Below are positions 1 to 8,731 of a stretch of 64,000 bases of DNA, piece after piece; the stretch's first letter is position 1; each line of letters opens with the position of its first letter. The translations under genes and the position numbers were made by a program. The stretch is from Thermoflavimicrobium dichotomicum. GTDB taxonomy: Bacteria; Bacillota; Bacilli; Thermoactinomycetales; Thermoactinomycetaceae. Below the pieces are notes generated by a model that was given only the letters and a program-made list of their open reading frames with translations, ran no database searches and had not been told where the DNA came from. The stretch covers positions 1 to 64,000 of the forward strand of contig NZ_FORR01000018.1 of the NCBI RefSeq assembly GCF_900114055.1, in the 5' to 3' direction.

Positions 1-18
1 GGTATCCCTCCATATTCC

Positions 19-94
19 TGGTGGAGCTAAGCGGATTCGAACCGCTGACCCCCTGCTTGCAAGGCAGGTGCTCTCCCAGCTGAGCTATAGCCCC
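19..94 (-). tRNA. tRNA-Ala (anticodon TGC)
   Basis: Read on the minus strand, a 76-nt cloverleaf starts GGGGCTATAGCTCAG and ends with an encoded CCA; the anticodon loop CTTGCAA gives TGC. It follows tRNA-Ile by five bases in the direction of transcription, so the two are co-transcribed and the unit may continue past the left edge. An Ile-Ala pair is typical of rRNA spacers, but no rRNA is seen on the upstream side. Confidence 0.97.
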
Positions 95-99
95 ATATC

Positions 100-176
<77 letters not shown>

Positions 177-230
177 ATATCCTTTGATTATCTCTTTATT
201 ATTCGTTCTTTCATGTCCTGACAGGTATAT

Positions 231-259
231 ACTATATCATCCTTCTAGTAGAAAAGCAA
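231..259 (-). promoter_or_regulatory. Sigma-A promoter of the tRNA-Ile/Ala unit
   Basis: Minus strand: -35 TTGCTT (254-259) and -10 TATAGT (231-236) with a 17-bp spacer. The second tRNA cluster has an equivalent promoter at 22891-22919, also beginning CTATTGC and followed by the same ATATACCTGT stretch, which supports the call. Confidence 0.6.
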
Positions 260-371
260 TAGGATTTTTAATAAAAAATAATTAAATTTATTATGATAAA
301 TCGGATATTATAACAACATTGAATAAGACATGCCAATTTTATGAGGAAAATACCGATTATCCGTACAAAAA

Positions 372-387
372 TGCCGAAACTTCGGCA
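372..387. promoter_or_regulatory. Palindromic upstream activator site for the sigma-54 regulator
   Basis: A perfect inverted repeat, TGCCGAA-AC-TTCGGCA, centred about 64 bp before the -12 element of the adh sigma-54 promoter. NtrC-family activators bind such palindromes upstream of -24/-12 promoters. The likely ligand, by proximity, is the response regulator encoded at 1580-3031. No second clear copy is seen in the gap. Confidence 0.55.
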
Positions 388-430
388 CAAAACAAGAAAT
401 TAGGTATGCACTTTACTATATTTAGGGTTT

Positions 431-444
431 GGCACACTTTTTGC
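431..444 (+). promoter_or_regulatory. Sigma-54 (-24/-12) promoter of the alcohol dehydrogenase gene
   Basis: The sequence TTGGCACACTTTTTGCAT contains the invariant GG (431-432) and GC (443-444) separated by exactly ten bases, matching the TGGCAC-N5-TTGCA consensus. It lies 44 bp before the start codon at 488. A sigma-54 response regulator is encoded downstream, which makes this promoter credible. Confidence 0.85.
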
Positions 445-487
445 ATTTCTAGTTTTGTGAAACTGATTTGAAAGGGGACTTAAAAAA

Positions 488-1510
488 ATGAAAGCAGCTG
501 TAGTCAACGAGTTTAAAAAGGCACTTGAAATTAAAGAGGTAGAGAAACCAAAACTGGAGTATGGAGAAGTACTTGTAAAAATTGAAGCTTGTGGTGTCTG
601 CCATACGGACTTGCATGCCGCACATGGAGATTGGCCTGTAAAACCGAAACTTCCATTGATTCCTGGACATGAAGGGGTAGGAATTGTGGTGGAAGTGGCC
701 GAAGGGGTCAAATCTGTCAAAGTAGGAGATCGTGTTGGCATCCCTTGGTTATATTCTGCTTGTGGTGAATGTGAATATTGCTTGAGCGGACAAGAAACAC
801 TTTGTCCACATCAATTAAATGGAGGGTATTCGGTAGACGGCGGATATGCTGAATATTGTAAAGCACCCGCTGACTATGTTGCCAGAATTCCAGAAAATCT
901 GGATCCTGTTGAAGTTGCACCGATTCTCTGTGCGGGGGTAACAACCTATAAAGCGTTAAAAGTTTCAGATGCAAGACCTGGTGAATGGGTAGCGATTTAC
1001 GGAATTGGCGGTTTAGGACACATTGCACTTCAGTATGCAAAAGCAATGGGATTAAATGTTGTTGCGGTTGATATCAGTGATGAAAAAATGGAACTTGCCA
1101 AAAATTTAGGTGCTGACATCGCAATTAACGGGTTAAAAGAAGATCCGGTCGAAACAATCCAGAAAAAAGTAGGCGGCGTACAAGCAGCGATTAGCGTCGC
1201 GGTAACGAAAAAAGCATTTGAACAAGCCTATCAATCAGTAAAACGTGGCGGAACCTTGGTTGTAGTCGGTTTGCCAAATGCTGAATTACCGATTCCTATT
1301 TTTGACACAGTCTTAAACGGGGTGACTGTAAAAGGTTCCATCGTAGGTACGAGAAAAGATATGCAAGAAGCTTTGGAATTCGCTGCAATGGGGAAAGTCC
1401 GCCCAATCGTGGAAACGGCTCCATTAGATTCCATTAATGAAGTATTCGATCGAATGATAAAAGGGCAAATCAATGGCCGGATTGTGTTGACCATGCAAGA
1501 AACAAACTAA
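488..1510 (+). CDS. adhP: Zinc-dependent NAD alcohol dehydrogenase (AdhP/ADH-T type)
   Basis: Oxidises primary alcohols to aldehydes, or the reverse, in the cytoplasm. The 340-residue protein has the medium-chain layout: [16 protein letters not shown] with the catalytic zinc Cys near residue 37, GHEGVG with the second ligand, the structural zinc cluster [26 protein letters not shown] with the third catalytic ligand, and the Rossmann loop GIGGLGH. Length and motifs match Geobacillus ADH-T. The ATG follows AAAGGGGACTTAAAAAA. It is the only plus-strand gene of the locus and is expressed from a sigma-54 promoter. The convergent operon at 1580-5853 encodes a kinase, a sigma-54 regulator and an ErcA-like protein, which I infer control it. 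Confidence 0.93.
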   Translation: MKAAVVNEFKKALEIKEVEKPKLEYGEVLVKIEACGVCHTDLHAAHGDWPVKPKLPLIPGHEGVGIVVEVAEGVKSVKVGDRVGIPWLYSACGECEYCLSGQETLCPHQLNGGYSVDGGYAEYCKAPADYVARIPENLDPVEVAPILCAGVTTYKALKVSDARPGEWVAIYGIGGLGHIALQYAKAMGLNVVAVDISDEKMELAKNLGADIAINGLKEDPVETIQKKVGGVQAAISVAVTKKAFEQAYQSVKRGGTLVVVGLPNAELPIPIFDTVLNGVTVKGSIVGTRKDMQEALEFAAMGKVRPIVETAPLDSINEVFDRMIKGQINGRIVLTMQETN

Positions 1511-1552
1511 TTCTTCTTCAAAAAATAGTGAGCGCTTTCATTTTAGCCGTTC

Positions 1553-1605
1553 AAAAAGGGGCTGAATCCCAAAAGAAATTTAACCTTTTGGGTCAGCCCC
1601 TTTTT
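1553..1605. terminator. Bidirectional terminator between adhP and the regulator operon
   Basis: A long inverted repeat (arms GGGGCTGA..CCCAAAAG and CTTTTGGG.TCAGCCCC) flanked by A5 on the left and T5 on the right, so it can stop both convergent transcripts. The last codons of the minus-strand regulator lie inside the right arm. Confidence 0.85.
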
Positions 1606-3031
1606 CTTTTAATAAATATCTAAGTTTACGGACAGTGATGTTTAACCGTTCCGCCGCTTCTTTCCTGTTCCCTACCGTTTCCTTTAACGTTTTCATCACA
1701 AAAGACCGACCGATCTGCTTTTCCAAATCCTTTACTAAGGATAGCACATGTTCCAAATTTATTTGATCACTGTCCTTCCATAATGAGAGAATATAGTTTG
1801 TCCAATCATGCAGGTAAGTTTCCAAATCCATGTCATCCCTGGTGTTTTTTTCATCTGGGATCACGTGTAACGAATTTGTTTGCGTTCTCATTTTTTCAGG
1901 CAGGTAATGGGGAGTAATGACATTTGTTTCCCCTTCGGCCAATGTCACTGCCCGCTTCACCACATTAAAAAGTTCCCTCACATTTCCCGGCCAATGATAT
2001 CGTTTCATTTGCAAGATCGTGCCATCCGAAAAAGATAGATTGGAATTCAATTTTTTCAAGAAGTATTCGATGAAAAGCGGCAGATCCTCTATTCGCTCTC
2101 TGAGCGGAGGAACCGTTAATTTCACTACGTCTAACCGATACAATAAATCTTCCCTGAATGTTTTTTCAGCTACGGCTTGGGCAAGGTTGACATGGGAAGC
2201 GGCAATGATCCGGGTATTTGTTCTTCGGACTGTCTCGCCGCCTACTCGAATGTACTCCCCTGTTTCCAACACCCTCAGCAATTTCACTTGAGTGGCAAGC
2301 GATGCTTCTCCAATTTCGTCCAAAAATAAAGTCCCTCTGTTGGCTATTTCAAAGATGCCCTTTTTTTCTTTCACAGCCCCTGTAAACGCTCCCTTTTCAT
2401 GACCAAACAACTCGCTTTCCAAAAGGGTTTCAGAAACGGCGCCACAATTGATTCCGATAAAAGGTTGATCATAGCGCATACTCGCATGATGGATAAAATG
2501 CGCTAACACTTCTTTTCCTGTACCTGTCTCCCCTTCAATAAGCACATTGACATTTTTTTTCGCAATTTTGTAGGCCAGTTTGGCTAAATCGTTCATTACT
2601 TTGTTTTTTCCCACAATAAAACCAAGTGTTTCAGCCAACTTATACATATCCGTTTGAGATGATGTTGAACCGCTGCCTAATAATCCTTCGATCAATCTTT
2701 CCAATTCTTCAATATCGTCAAATGGTTTCTCGATATAATCGCTTGCGCCATATTTAATCGCTTCAACCGCTGTTTTCACCGTACTATAGCCAGTCATGAC
2801 AATTGCCTTACAGGATGGCAATTCTGTTTTCAATTGTTTTAACAGATCCAAACCGTTTGTATCCGGTAATTTTACGTCAATTAATGCAAGATCGAATGAT
2901 TGTTCTTTGATGAGTCTTGAAAAATCTTTTCCACTAAATCCGAGTTTTACGTGATAACCCTTTCCTTCCAGTAAGTGCAGAAAAAAATGGCCTACTTCCC
3001 GTTCATCATCAATCACTAAAATATTTTCCAT
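1580..3031 (-). CDS. Sigma-54-dependent response regulator (NtrC family)
   Basis: Phosphorylation-controlled activator of sigma-54 RNA polymerase. The 483 residues hold a receiver domain (about 1-120, acidic pair D9-D10, phosphoacceptor D52 in ALIDVKLPD), an AAA+ domain (about 140-380) with Walker A GETGTGKE and the sigma-54 contact motif GAFTGA, and a C-terminal Fis-type helix-turn-helix ([20 protein letters not shown]). The ATG follows GGAGGAAATCC. It is the last gene of ercA-kinase-regulator, 27 bp after the kinase. The only sigma-54 promoter I see here is that of adhP, so adhP is the likely target (inference). Confidence 0.92.
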   Translation of the reverse strand: MENILVIDDEREVGHFFLHLLEGKGYHVKLGFSGKDFSRLIKEQSFDLALIDVKLPDTNGLDLLKQLKTELPSCKAIVMTGYSTVKTAVEAIKYGASDYIEKPFDDIEELERLIEGLLGSGSTSSQTDMYKLAETLGFIVGKNKVMNDLAKLAYKIAKKNVNVLIEGETGTGKEVLAHFIHHASMRYDQPFIGINCGAVSETLLESELFGHEKGAFTGAVKEKKGIFEIANRGTLFLDEIGEASLATQVKLLRVLETGEYIRVGGETVRRTNTRIIAASHVNLAQAVAEKTFREDLLYRLDVVKLTVPPLRERIEDLPLFIEYFLKKLNSNLSFSDGTILQMKRYHWPGNVRELFNVVKRAVTLAEGETNVITPHYLPEKMRTQTNSLHVIPDEKNTRDDMDLETYLHDWTNYILSLWKDSDQINLEHVLSLVKDLEKQIGRSFVMKTLKETVGNRKEAAERLNITVRKLRYLLKEKGADPKG

Positions 3032-3058
3032 GGATTTCCTCCATCCTGAAATTTAGCG

Positions 3059-4705
3059 TTACTGCTTTGCCGGAAGTTTCAATATAAACTGGCTTCCCTT
3101 TCCTAGTTCGCTAATCACTTCAATTGTTCCGCCGTGGGCTTCCGCTATTCCCAGACTGACGGATAATCCAAGTCCAGTTCCTTTTCCTGGCCGCTTTGTT
3201 GTAAAAAACGGGTTGAAAATTTCTTGTAAATGCTGTTCGCTTATTCCTTTTCCATTATCCTTGACTGAGAGAAGAACCCAATGTTTTTCATTTTCCAGGA
3301 CTGATCTTGTTTCAATCGTTATCACTTTTTTGGGGATATTTGTATCTTCAAGAGCATCTTTTGCATTGATTAAAAGATTTAAAATGATTTGTCCAATTTG
3401 CTGAACATTCCCTTCAATGAATTCAATCGAATCATCTAATTTTTTTTGAATCATAATATTTTGCTTTTTGATTTGATCCCCTACTAACCCCAGCACTTGT
3501 TCAACAGCCTCATTGACTGAACAATCTTCAAACACGTATTCATCTTGCCGTGAGAAGGTCAATAAATTTTGGATGATAGTTTTGCATCGTTTCCCGCACA
3601 AATGGATATCTGACAGGAGTTTATACGAGCGGTCATCTTTTGGTACAGATCTTAACAACAGTTGAGCATTTCCGAGAATAGCCGTTAACGGATTGTTCAA
3701 TTCATGAGCGATTCCTGCTGCCATCTCGCCAATTGCAGCCAGTTTCCCGGATTGCAATAATTGAGCTTCAATCCGGCATTTCTCTGTGATGTCATTGATA
3801 TAAATAATGGCGGCATACATGTTTTGACTCTCATTAAACACAGGATATGAATGAAGTTCACATACCCGTTGCTGGATATGAATCTGCCGATGAACAGGTT
3901 TTTTGGTTTGAAGATTTTCCATGATCGGACTTTCATTGATATCCATTGATAGCAGTTGATGAACGTTTTCGCTATCACTTAATTGAAAAAATTCTTTCGC
4001 CGCGTCATTATAGCGTAAAATGTTTCCCTGCAAATCAACCACCAATATCATTTCGGAAACGGCTCGAAAGGTTTCCTCCCACTCTTTTTTACTGGTAAGA
4101 ACCTCATTATAAAGTCTAGCATTTTCAATACAAACAGCCAATTGATCGCAAAGTTGCTGGAAAAAGGAAAGATCCGATTCATCATATTGGACGGTTTCCT
4201 TACTTCCCATACTTAGCACACCAATCACTTTCCCCTTGCTAATAAGGGGGATTAAGAGCACACTATGAATTCCTAACGCTTCATAAACTTTATTTTCAAT
4301 ATAATCGTCTTTTTTTGCCTGTACCTGATAGAAAATCTTTTCGAGGGATTGAATTACTCTCCAATAAAGAGAATTTTCTTTCGGTAGAACAAAACCGATT
4401 GGGAAATAAAACGCGTTTGTTGGATAAACATTGGTTAACACCAATTTTTCATTTTCATATAAAGACAAGCTGATCCTTTCTAGTGGGAAAATCTCTTTTA
4501 ATTTATCAAAAATGTTTTTTAACATCTCGTCCATGGACATGTCAATGTTAAAACTTTTGGTTACATCATTGACAATTTCCAACTGCATATTTTTCTTTTT
4601 TAGTTCAACAACCATCTTCTTTAATTCTGTATAATAACTTTTTTTGGAAGACTGAACTCCTGTTAGAAGATTAATCATTTGTTGCCGTTCGTTTATCTGC
4701 ATCAT
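3059..4705 (-). CDS. Cytoplasmic GAF-PAS sensor histidine kinase
   Basis: Partner kinase of the adjacent regulator. About 548 residues: N-terminal coiled coil (1-45), GAF domain (about 45-195), PAS domain (about 205-310), HisKA with H334 in AGIAHELNNPL, and HATPase_c with N box NLLINAKDAL, G1 DNGKGIS, F box NPFFTTKRPG and G2 GTGLGLS. No membrane segment, so it must sense a cytoplasmic signal. I chose the second ATG: GAGAAAGGA then six bases to ATGATG, overlapping the ercA stop as TAATG, which implies translational coupling. An upstream ATG at 4711 sits too close to the ribosome binding site. What binds the GAF or PAS domain cannot be seen. Confidence 0.92.
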   Translation of the reverse strand: MMQINERQQMINLLTGVQSSKKSYYTELKKMVVELKKKNMQLEIVNDVTKSFNIDMSMDEMLKNIFDKLKEIFPLERISLSLYENEKLVLTNVYPTNAFYFPIGFVLPKENSLYWRVIQSLEKIFYQVQAKKDDYIENKVYEALGIHSVLLIPLISKGKVIGVLSMGSKETVQYDESDLSFFQQLCDQLAVCIENARLYNEVLTSKKEWEETFRAVSEMILVVDLQGNILRYNDAAKEFFQLSDSENVHQLLSMDINESPIMENLQTKKPVHRQIHIQQRVCELHSYPVFNESQNMYAAIIYINDITEKCRIEAQLLQSGKLAAIGEMAAGIAHELNNPLTAILGNAQLLLRSVPKDDRSYKLLSDIHLCGKRCKTIIQNLLTFSRQDEYVFEDCSVNEAVEQVLGLVGDQIKKQNIMIQKKLDDSIEFIEGNVQQIGQIILNLLINAKDALEDTNIPKKVITIETRSVLENEKHWVLLSVKDNGKGISEQHLQEIFNPFFTTKRPGKGTGLGLSVSLGIAEAHGGTIEVISELGKGSQFILKLPAKQ

Positions 4706-5853
4706 TACCATTCCTTTCTCAATATTTCTTCAATATCTTCAACCGTTATGTCTCGAGGATTTGTAATCATGCAGGCATCATTTAAGGCAATCAGGCTCAT
4801 GTTTTGTATTTCCTCTTTCTCCAAACCAATATCGGATAATCGTTGGGGAGCTCCAATATCCACTGCTAGATTTTTTACATATTCAATTGCTTTTTTTCCT
4901 GCTTCCATATAAGACATACCTCGAATATCAATACCAAGGAAAAGAGCAATATCAGCAAATTTTTTGGGGTTCGCCAGAAGGTTAAATTCCATTACATATG
5001 GAAGCAAAATGGAATTTAAGTCGCCGTGAAGGATTGGATACTTCCCCCCTACTGCATGTGACATGGCGTGTACGGCTCCCAGAATGGCATTGGAAAAAGC
5101 AAGGCCGGCTTGCAAGCTTGCCATCGCCATATTTGTCTTGGCTTCCCTGTTTATTTGTGAAGCGACAGAAGGACGTAAATGTTCCGCTACCAATGAAATG
5201 GCATTTTTTGCCTGGACATCGGTTAACGGAGTCGCGGCCAAACTTACATACGATTCAATTCCGTGCGTCAAAACATCCAATCCTGTTGAAGCGGTTAAAC
5301 GGGCACTTTTGGTTGATAATGTTTCCGGATCTATAATCGCAATGTCAGGAATAAGCGATTTGGAAATAATGGTCATCTTTTTTTGTCCGACAGTATCTAC
5401 GATTACTGAAAATTGCGATACTTCCGAGCCTGACCCGGCTGTGGTTGGAACCATTACTTGCGGAGGAAGGGGATTTTTAATTTTGTCAATTCCTTCATAA
5501 TCATGAATTCTCCCGCCATTCGTTACAAGAATCGCAATCGCTTTTGCCGCATCGATGGCACTTCCCCCGCCAACACCAATAATCGAATCACATTCATTCT
5601 GGATATATACTTCACATCCCTTTTCCACTTCTTTATCTTTTGGGTTAATGGTTACATCATAAAATGTCGTATGTTTTAAACCAGCTTGTTTACAACTTTG
5701 AATGACAATATCCACCCACCCAGCTTCCATAACACCCGGGTCACTTACAATAAATACGTTTGTAGCCCCCAGCCTAAGACAACTTTCTCCTACTTGGTGA
5801 ATAGAGCCATTTCCGAAGATGACCTCTGGCATCACAAATTTGTGAATATTCAT
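4705..5853 (-). CDS. ercA: Iron-containing alcohol dehydrogenase, ErcA-like
   Basis: A 382-residue group III (iron) dehydrogenase. It has GVGGGSAIDAAKA and PTTAGSGSEVS for nucleotide binding, and the metal ligands are all present: D and H in GLDVLTHGIES, H in AMSHAVGG and H in ILHGDLN. The start is the ATG after GGTGGGGAGAAG; a longer frame to 5916 has no such site. In Pseudomonas, ErcA proteins of this family sit beside kinases and take part in regulating alcohol oxidation. The same arrangement is seen here, so it may be a sensor or generate the signal rather than be the main enzyme. An ordinary alcohol dehydrogenase role is the alternative. Confidence 0.85.
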   Translation of the reverse strand: MNIHKFVMPEVIFGNGSIHQVGESCLRLGATNVFIVSDPGVMEAGWVDIVIQSCKQAGLKHTTFYDVTINPKDKEVEKGCEVYIQNECDSIIGVGGGSAIDAAKAIAILVTNGGRIHDYEGIDKIKNPLPPQVMVPTTAGSGSEVSQFSVIVDTVGQKKMTIISKSLIPDIAIIDPETLSTKSARLTASTGLDVLTHGIESYVSLAATPLTDVQAKNAISLVAEHLRPSVASQINREAKTNMAMASLQAGLAFSNAILGAVHAMSHAVGGKYPILHGDLNSILLPYVMEFNLLANPKKFADIALFLGIDIRGMSYMEAGKKAIEYVKNLAVDIGAPQRLSDIGLEKEEIQNMSLIALNDACMITNPRDITVEDIEEILRKEW

Positions 5854-5888
5854 CTTCTCCCCACCTATCGAAGCGTTGTATGGTAACA

Positions 5889-5903
5889 TTTTAAGCGCTT
5901 TCA
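5889..5903 (-). promoter_or_regulatory. Candidate cre (CcpA) site upstream of ercA
   Basis: Minus strand TGAAAGCGCTTAAAA matches the cre consensus TGWNANCGNTNWCA except for one position. It lies 36-50 bp before the ercA start, where it could block transcription. This would put the alcohol regulators under catabolite repression. Confidence 0.45.
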
Positions 5904-6034
5904 GTATATAGTACAATACTATTCACGCTTATATCTTTATTCAAACCATTATTCCAGTATTTGATTCACAATCAGAATCAGTGAATCAAGAATATGTTTC
6001 CCTGATCAAAATCTTAAAATCTTTCTATACAAAT

Positions 6035-6068
6035 GAAAAAACCCCTAATTTGCTATCTTAGGAGTTTT
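6035..6068 (-). terminator. Terminator after tRNA-Leu
   Basis: Minus strand: arms ACTCCTAA and TTAGGGGT around GATAGCAAA, followed by TTTTTTC. It begins a few bases after the tRNA-Leu CCA end. Confidence 0.8.
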
Positions 6069-6072
6069 CTGC

Positions 6073-6161
6073 TGGTGCCGAGGGCCGGACTCGAACCGGC
6101 ACGGTAGTTACCTACCGCAGGATTTTAAGTCCTGTGCGTCTGCCAATTCCGCCACCCCGGC
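6073..6161 (-). tRNA. tRNA-Leu (anticodon TAA)
   Basis: An 89-nt minus-strand tRNA with a long variable arm, as expected for class II tRNAs. It starts GCCGGGGTGGCGGAATTGG, has anticodon loop ACTTAAAA (TAA) and an encoded CCA. It stands alone and has its own terminator. Confidence 0.97.
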
Positions 6162-6344
6162 ATATTTTTAAGTTTTCGCCGGAACATTTTAGAGTATAGC
6201 ATGATATTTTGCTAATGGCAATATATTTTTTATTTCTTTTATCACCTTTATATTGTAACCAGGATCAAGGCCGCTATCGATTCTCTTTTTATCCATGATC
6301 CTCATCTCAGGGATTTAGAAGCGGCCATCCTCATTTTCTGAGGA

Positions 6345-6902
6345 TCAGCCCAAAGGATAGGTTTTAAGAACATGATACATGGGGGTCATCCCCAGCTTTG
6401 TTTCATAAAGAACGATTCGATCAACGATCCATGTTTGTTTCAGATTGGCTGGAAAAGCTGGAAGAGAGAAGGCGCTATCTTTACATTTCCGTGCCAGGGT
6501 AATATGTGGGCGATAAGGGCGATCTTCTGCTCTAAAACCAATGGGTTCCAATGTTTGAACCACTCGTTGTTGCAACATTTGCAATTGAGACAGGTCGCCT
6601 TCCATCCCCATCCAAAAAATGCGCGGCTGATTTTTATTCCCAAACGTGCCCAAATGAGAAAAAGACAAAGAGAAAGGACGAATAGTGGATACAACCTTTT
6701 CCAATGCTGAAACCACTTGATCGATTTTTCCTTCTGTACAATTCCCCAAAAAAAAGAGTGTAATATGGTAGTCTTCAGGATCTACCCATTTTTGAAACGG
6801 GAAAGCTTGCTTCCATTGTTCCACTTGACCAGCAAGTTGCTCTTTTGAACCGCTTGGGAGAGGAACTGCAACAAAAATCCGTTTCGTTACGATGTCTTTC
6901 AT
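6345..6902 (-). CDS. thpR: RNA 2',3'-cyclic phosphodiesterase
   Basis: A 2H-family phosphoesterase (formerly called LigT, 2'-5' RNA ligase) that opens 2',3'-cyclic phosphates at RNA ends. The 185-residue protein shows both signature motifs, HITL at residues 46-49 and HITL at 133-136, at the usual spacing of the family. The ATG follows AAAGGAGACACAAA. It is a single-gene unit between tRNA-Leu and the germination operon. Its in vivo substrate in bacteria is not settled. Confidence 0.9.
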   Translation of the reverse strand: MKDIVTKRIFVAVPLPSGSKEQLAGQVEQWKQAFPFQKWVDPEDYHITLFFLGNCTEGKIDQVVSALEKVVSTIRPFSLSFSHLGTFGNKNQPRIFWMGMEGDLSQLQMLQQRVVQTLEPIGFRAEDRPYRPHITLARKCKDSAFSLPAFPANLKQTWIVDRIVLYETKLGMTPMYHVLKTYPLG

Positions 6903-7020
6903 TTTGTGTCTCCTTTCTTCCAGTTGAAAAGTAGTGGCATATGATTATAATAACAGCGATCATACTAATGAAAAAACGATCGAAAGCCATCAATGAGACT
7001 ATCCTGAAAATATGGATACA

Positions 7021-7153
7021 TTTCTCCCGCGCTTCGGAATGGGTTCCTTCCTCCGTGACGACTTCTGTACCATCACAGTCACTCCGTAAGGAACCCATCC
7101 CTCCGCTTAATATTTTTCATTCTTCTGATGGTGTTCCCCGTCACATGAGGGTC
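7021..7153 (+). repeat. Dispersed repeat S, copy 1
   Basis: Starts TTTCTCCCGCGCTTCGG and contains GGGTTCCTTCCTCCGTGAC, GTCACTCCGTAAGGAACCC and CTTCTGATGGTGTT, ending near ACATGAGGG. The two inner blocks pair as a hairpin stem. The same sequence recurs at 11676-11815, 20288-20412 and, inverted, at the right edge. It fills the gap between thpR and the gerA operon; nothing else is recognised from 6903 to 7295. Confidence 0.85.
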
Positions 7154-7295
7154 TATTGACAACCCCGACATATTACGGCAACTTTGCCAACAAGCTGATC
7201 AATTAATGGACCAAGCAGATGATCCCAAGCAAGGTTACTCCCCAATAGCTCAAGCCATCTCACTCCCGTTCCACCTCTGGCTCAGCCAGAGTCAC

Positions 7296-7523
7296 CTATT
7301 TCTCCAAAAGCTTTCCCAGCGGTTGAAAGATGGTTTGGATCAGCTGTGTAGGACCAGGCATGTCAGGAAAGAAAATCAGCAATACGAACAATATCCATCC
7401 AACTCCAATCAGCACTGCAAAGGTCACTTTATCTTTCCGCTCATTTTCCTTGATTTTCTTCCAATGATATCCGGAAATCAGCACCACGAGGACGGTGATG
7501 GATAATAATTCAACCCATCTCAC
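7296..7523 (-). CDS. Small membrane protein of the germination operon
   Basis: A 75-residue protein with two hydrophobic segments (about 5-20 and 33-52) joined by a charged loop KKIKENERKDK, and a short polar tail. It starts with GTG overlapping the gerC stop as GTGA, so it is translationally coupled to the germinant receptor genes and probably a fourth subunit. Small two-helix D subunits are known for some gerA-type operons (as in Bacillus megaterium GerVB/GerUD); membership of that group is inference from size, topology and position, not from a recognised motif. Confidence 0.65.
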   Translation of the reverse strand: MRWVELLSITVLVVLISGYHWKKIKENERKDKVTFAVLIGVGWILFVLLIFFPDMPGPTQLIQTIFQPLGKLLEK

Positions 7524-8731
7524 TTTTGCTTGACCTCTTCTTCTGGTTTAGTCGTACCTATTGTAGATAATCCTAATCTTGCTACTTTGACTTTCGTTTC
7601 ATATTTCACTTCCACTTCTGGAAATATTTGATCCCAACGATCCTTCTCTTTTTTCCACACTTGCGGATATTTACGGTGAAAAGTCTCTGCAAAACCAAAT
7701 ATATCCACATTCCATTCCCGTGCCTGGGCCAGAGCCATCCTCTCTCTATCTTCAATATCTTTGGCTACTGCCTTTTCCACTTCTTGCAAAAATTTCGGGT
7801 TTGTGAATTCCAGGTTTGTCGTATTTTGAATCACATCTACTTCCGTATCTATTTTTACTGTCATGCTCCATTTTCCATTTTGGATTTGTGGTATGAGTTG
7901 TGAATTACTCTTCACCAGATTCAAGGAAACCAATCCTTCTTCTGCTTCTTTCGGTTTTACTGTAATCAAAGCGGTTTCAATCTCATTTCTCAACCATAGC
8001 ATTCCTCTCGTTACCCGATCATTGATCCATCCCACCATCCTGTCTTTTTTGAAAAGGGCAGTACCATAAATGTATCCAATAGATTTTTTCTCATCTTTTT
8101 CTTCATTAGAGGAAGGTAATTTTTCGACCCAGGGTAGAGCTGCCGTTCCACTCTCGCCCGTTAACATTTGTGCCAAATCTTTGACTGTCACTTTTATACC
8201 CGTACGCATTTCTGCCAGCTCACGCAGGACTTCTGACGAATTGCGCTCAATCTTTGGAATTAACATTAATATCTCCTTAGCCTTTCCTTTGCTCACAAAT
8301 ACATCTGCCCGTTCACGTGGTTCGGTGTATCTCATCCAGAAGTCAATGTGTTCACGAAAGCCTTCTTTTGCCAATTCCTCACCAATAATGAGTACTTCAT
8401 TATGTCCCCAAAAGATACGACGTGGAAGCTTTTCCTGAAGCTTTGCCATGGCATCGGCAAGTGTCACTCCAACAGCAGATCGGACAAATGTATTCTCATC
8501 TCCACCACTGCCTTCCGTTTTCATGCCACTCATCTCTCCTCCACCACCTCTTGGTATGAACACTTGAATGGAAAGTTCCACGCCTTTGTCTTCCTCAGGT
8601 TTATCCAGAGCAGCTGCGGTAATCAGTATCAAATCATTCACTTCAATCCGGTCCCAACAACCCGCAAGGGGAAGAACCGCCAGCCACAGAGAAAAGAGGA
8701 TCTTTTTACGAAACCGAGAAGGAGCGATCAT
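7520..8731 (-). CDS. gerC: GerAC-family germinant receptor lipoprotein
   Basis: C subunit of a spore germinant receptor. About 403 residues with a lipoprotein signal: basic RFRKK, hydrophobic core and lipobox LAGC with the modified Cys at about residue 25, then WDRIEVNDL, the usual start of mature GerC proteins. The start chosen is ATG after GGAGG and seven bases; a longer frame to 8761 lacks a site. It overlaps gerB by 26 bp. It acts on the outer face of the spore inner membrane. The symbol denotes the family; the germinant is unknown. Confidence 0.92.
   Translation of the reverse strand: MIAPSRFRKKILFSLWLAVLPLAGCWDRIEVNDLILITAAALDKPEEDKGVELSIQVFIPRGGGGEMSGMKTEGSGGDENTFVRSAVGVTLADAMAKLQEKLPRRIFWGHNEVLIIGEELAKEGFREHIDFWMRYTEPRERADVFVSKGKAKEILMLIPKIERNSSEVLRELAEMRTGIKVTVKDLAQMLTGESGTAALPWVEKLPSSNEEKDEKKSIGYIYGTALFKKDRMVGWINDRVTRGMLWLRNEIETALITVKPKEAEEGLVSLNLVKSNSQLIPQIQNGKWSMTVKIDTEVDVIQNTTNLEFTNPKFLQEVEKAVAKDIEDRERMALAQAREWNVDIFGFAETFHRKYPQVWKKEKDRWDQIFPEVEVKYETKVKVARLGLSTIGTTKPEEEVKQK

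Noticed and set aside
1527-1540. cre-like AGTGAGCGCTTTCA after adhP
   Set aside because: It lies downstream of adhP and downstream of the convergent operon, not near any promoter I can find, so a regulatory role is unsupported.
6775-7098. Minus-strand frame with MGSLRSDCDGTEVV, also present near 20231-20455
   Set aside because: The similarity comes from the S repeat, which is a palindromic DNA element; the frames have no ribosome binding site and end at random.
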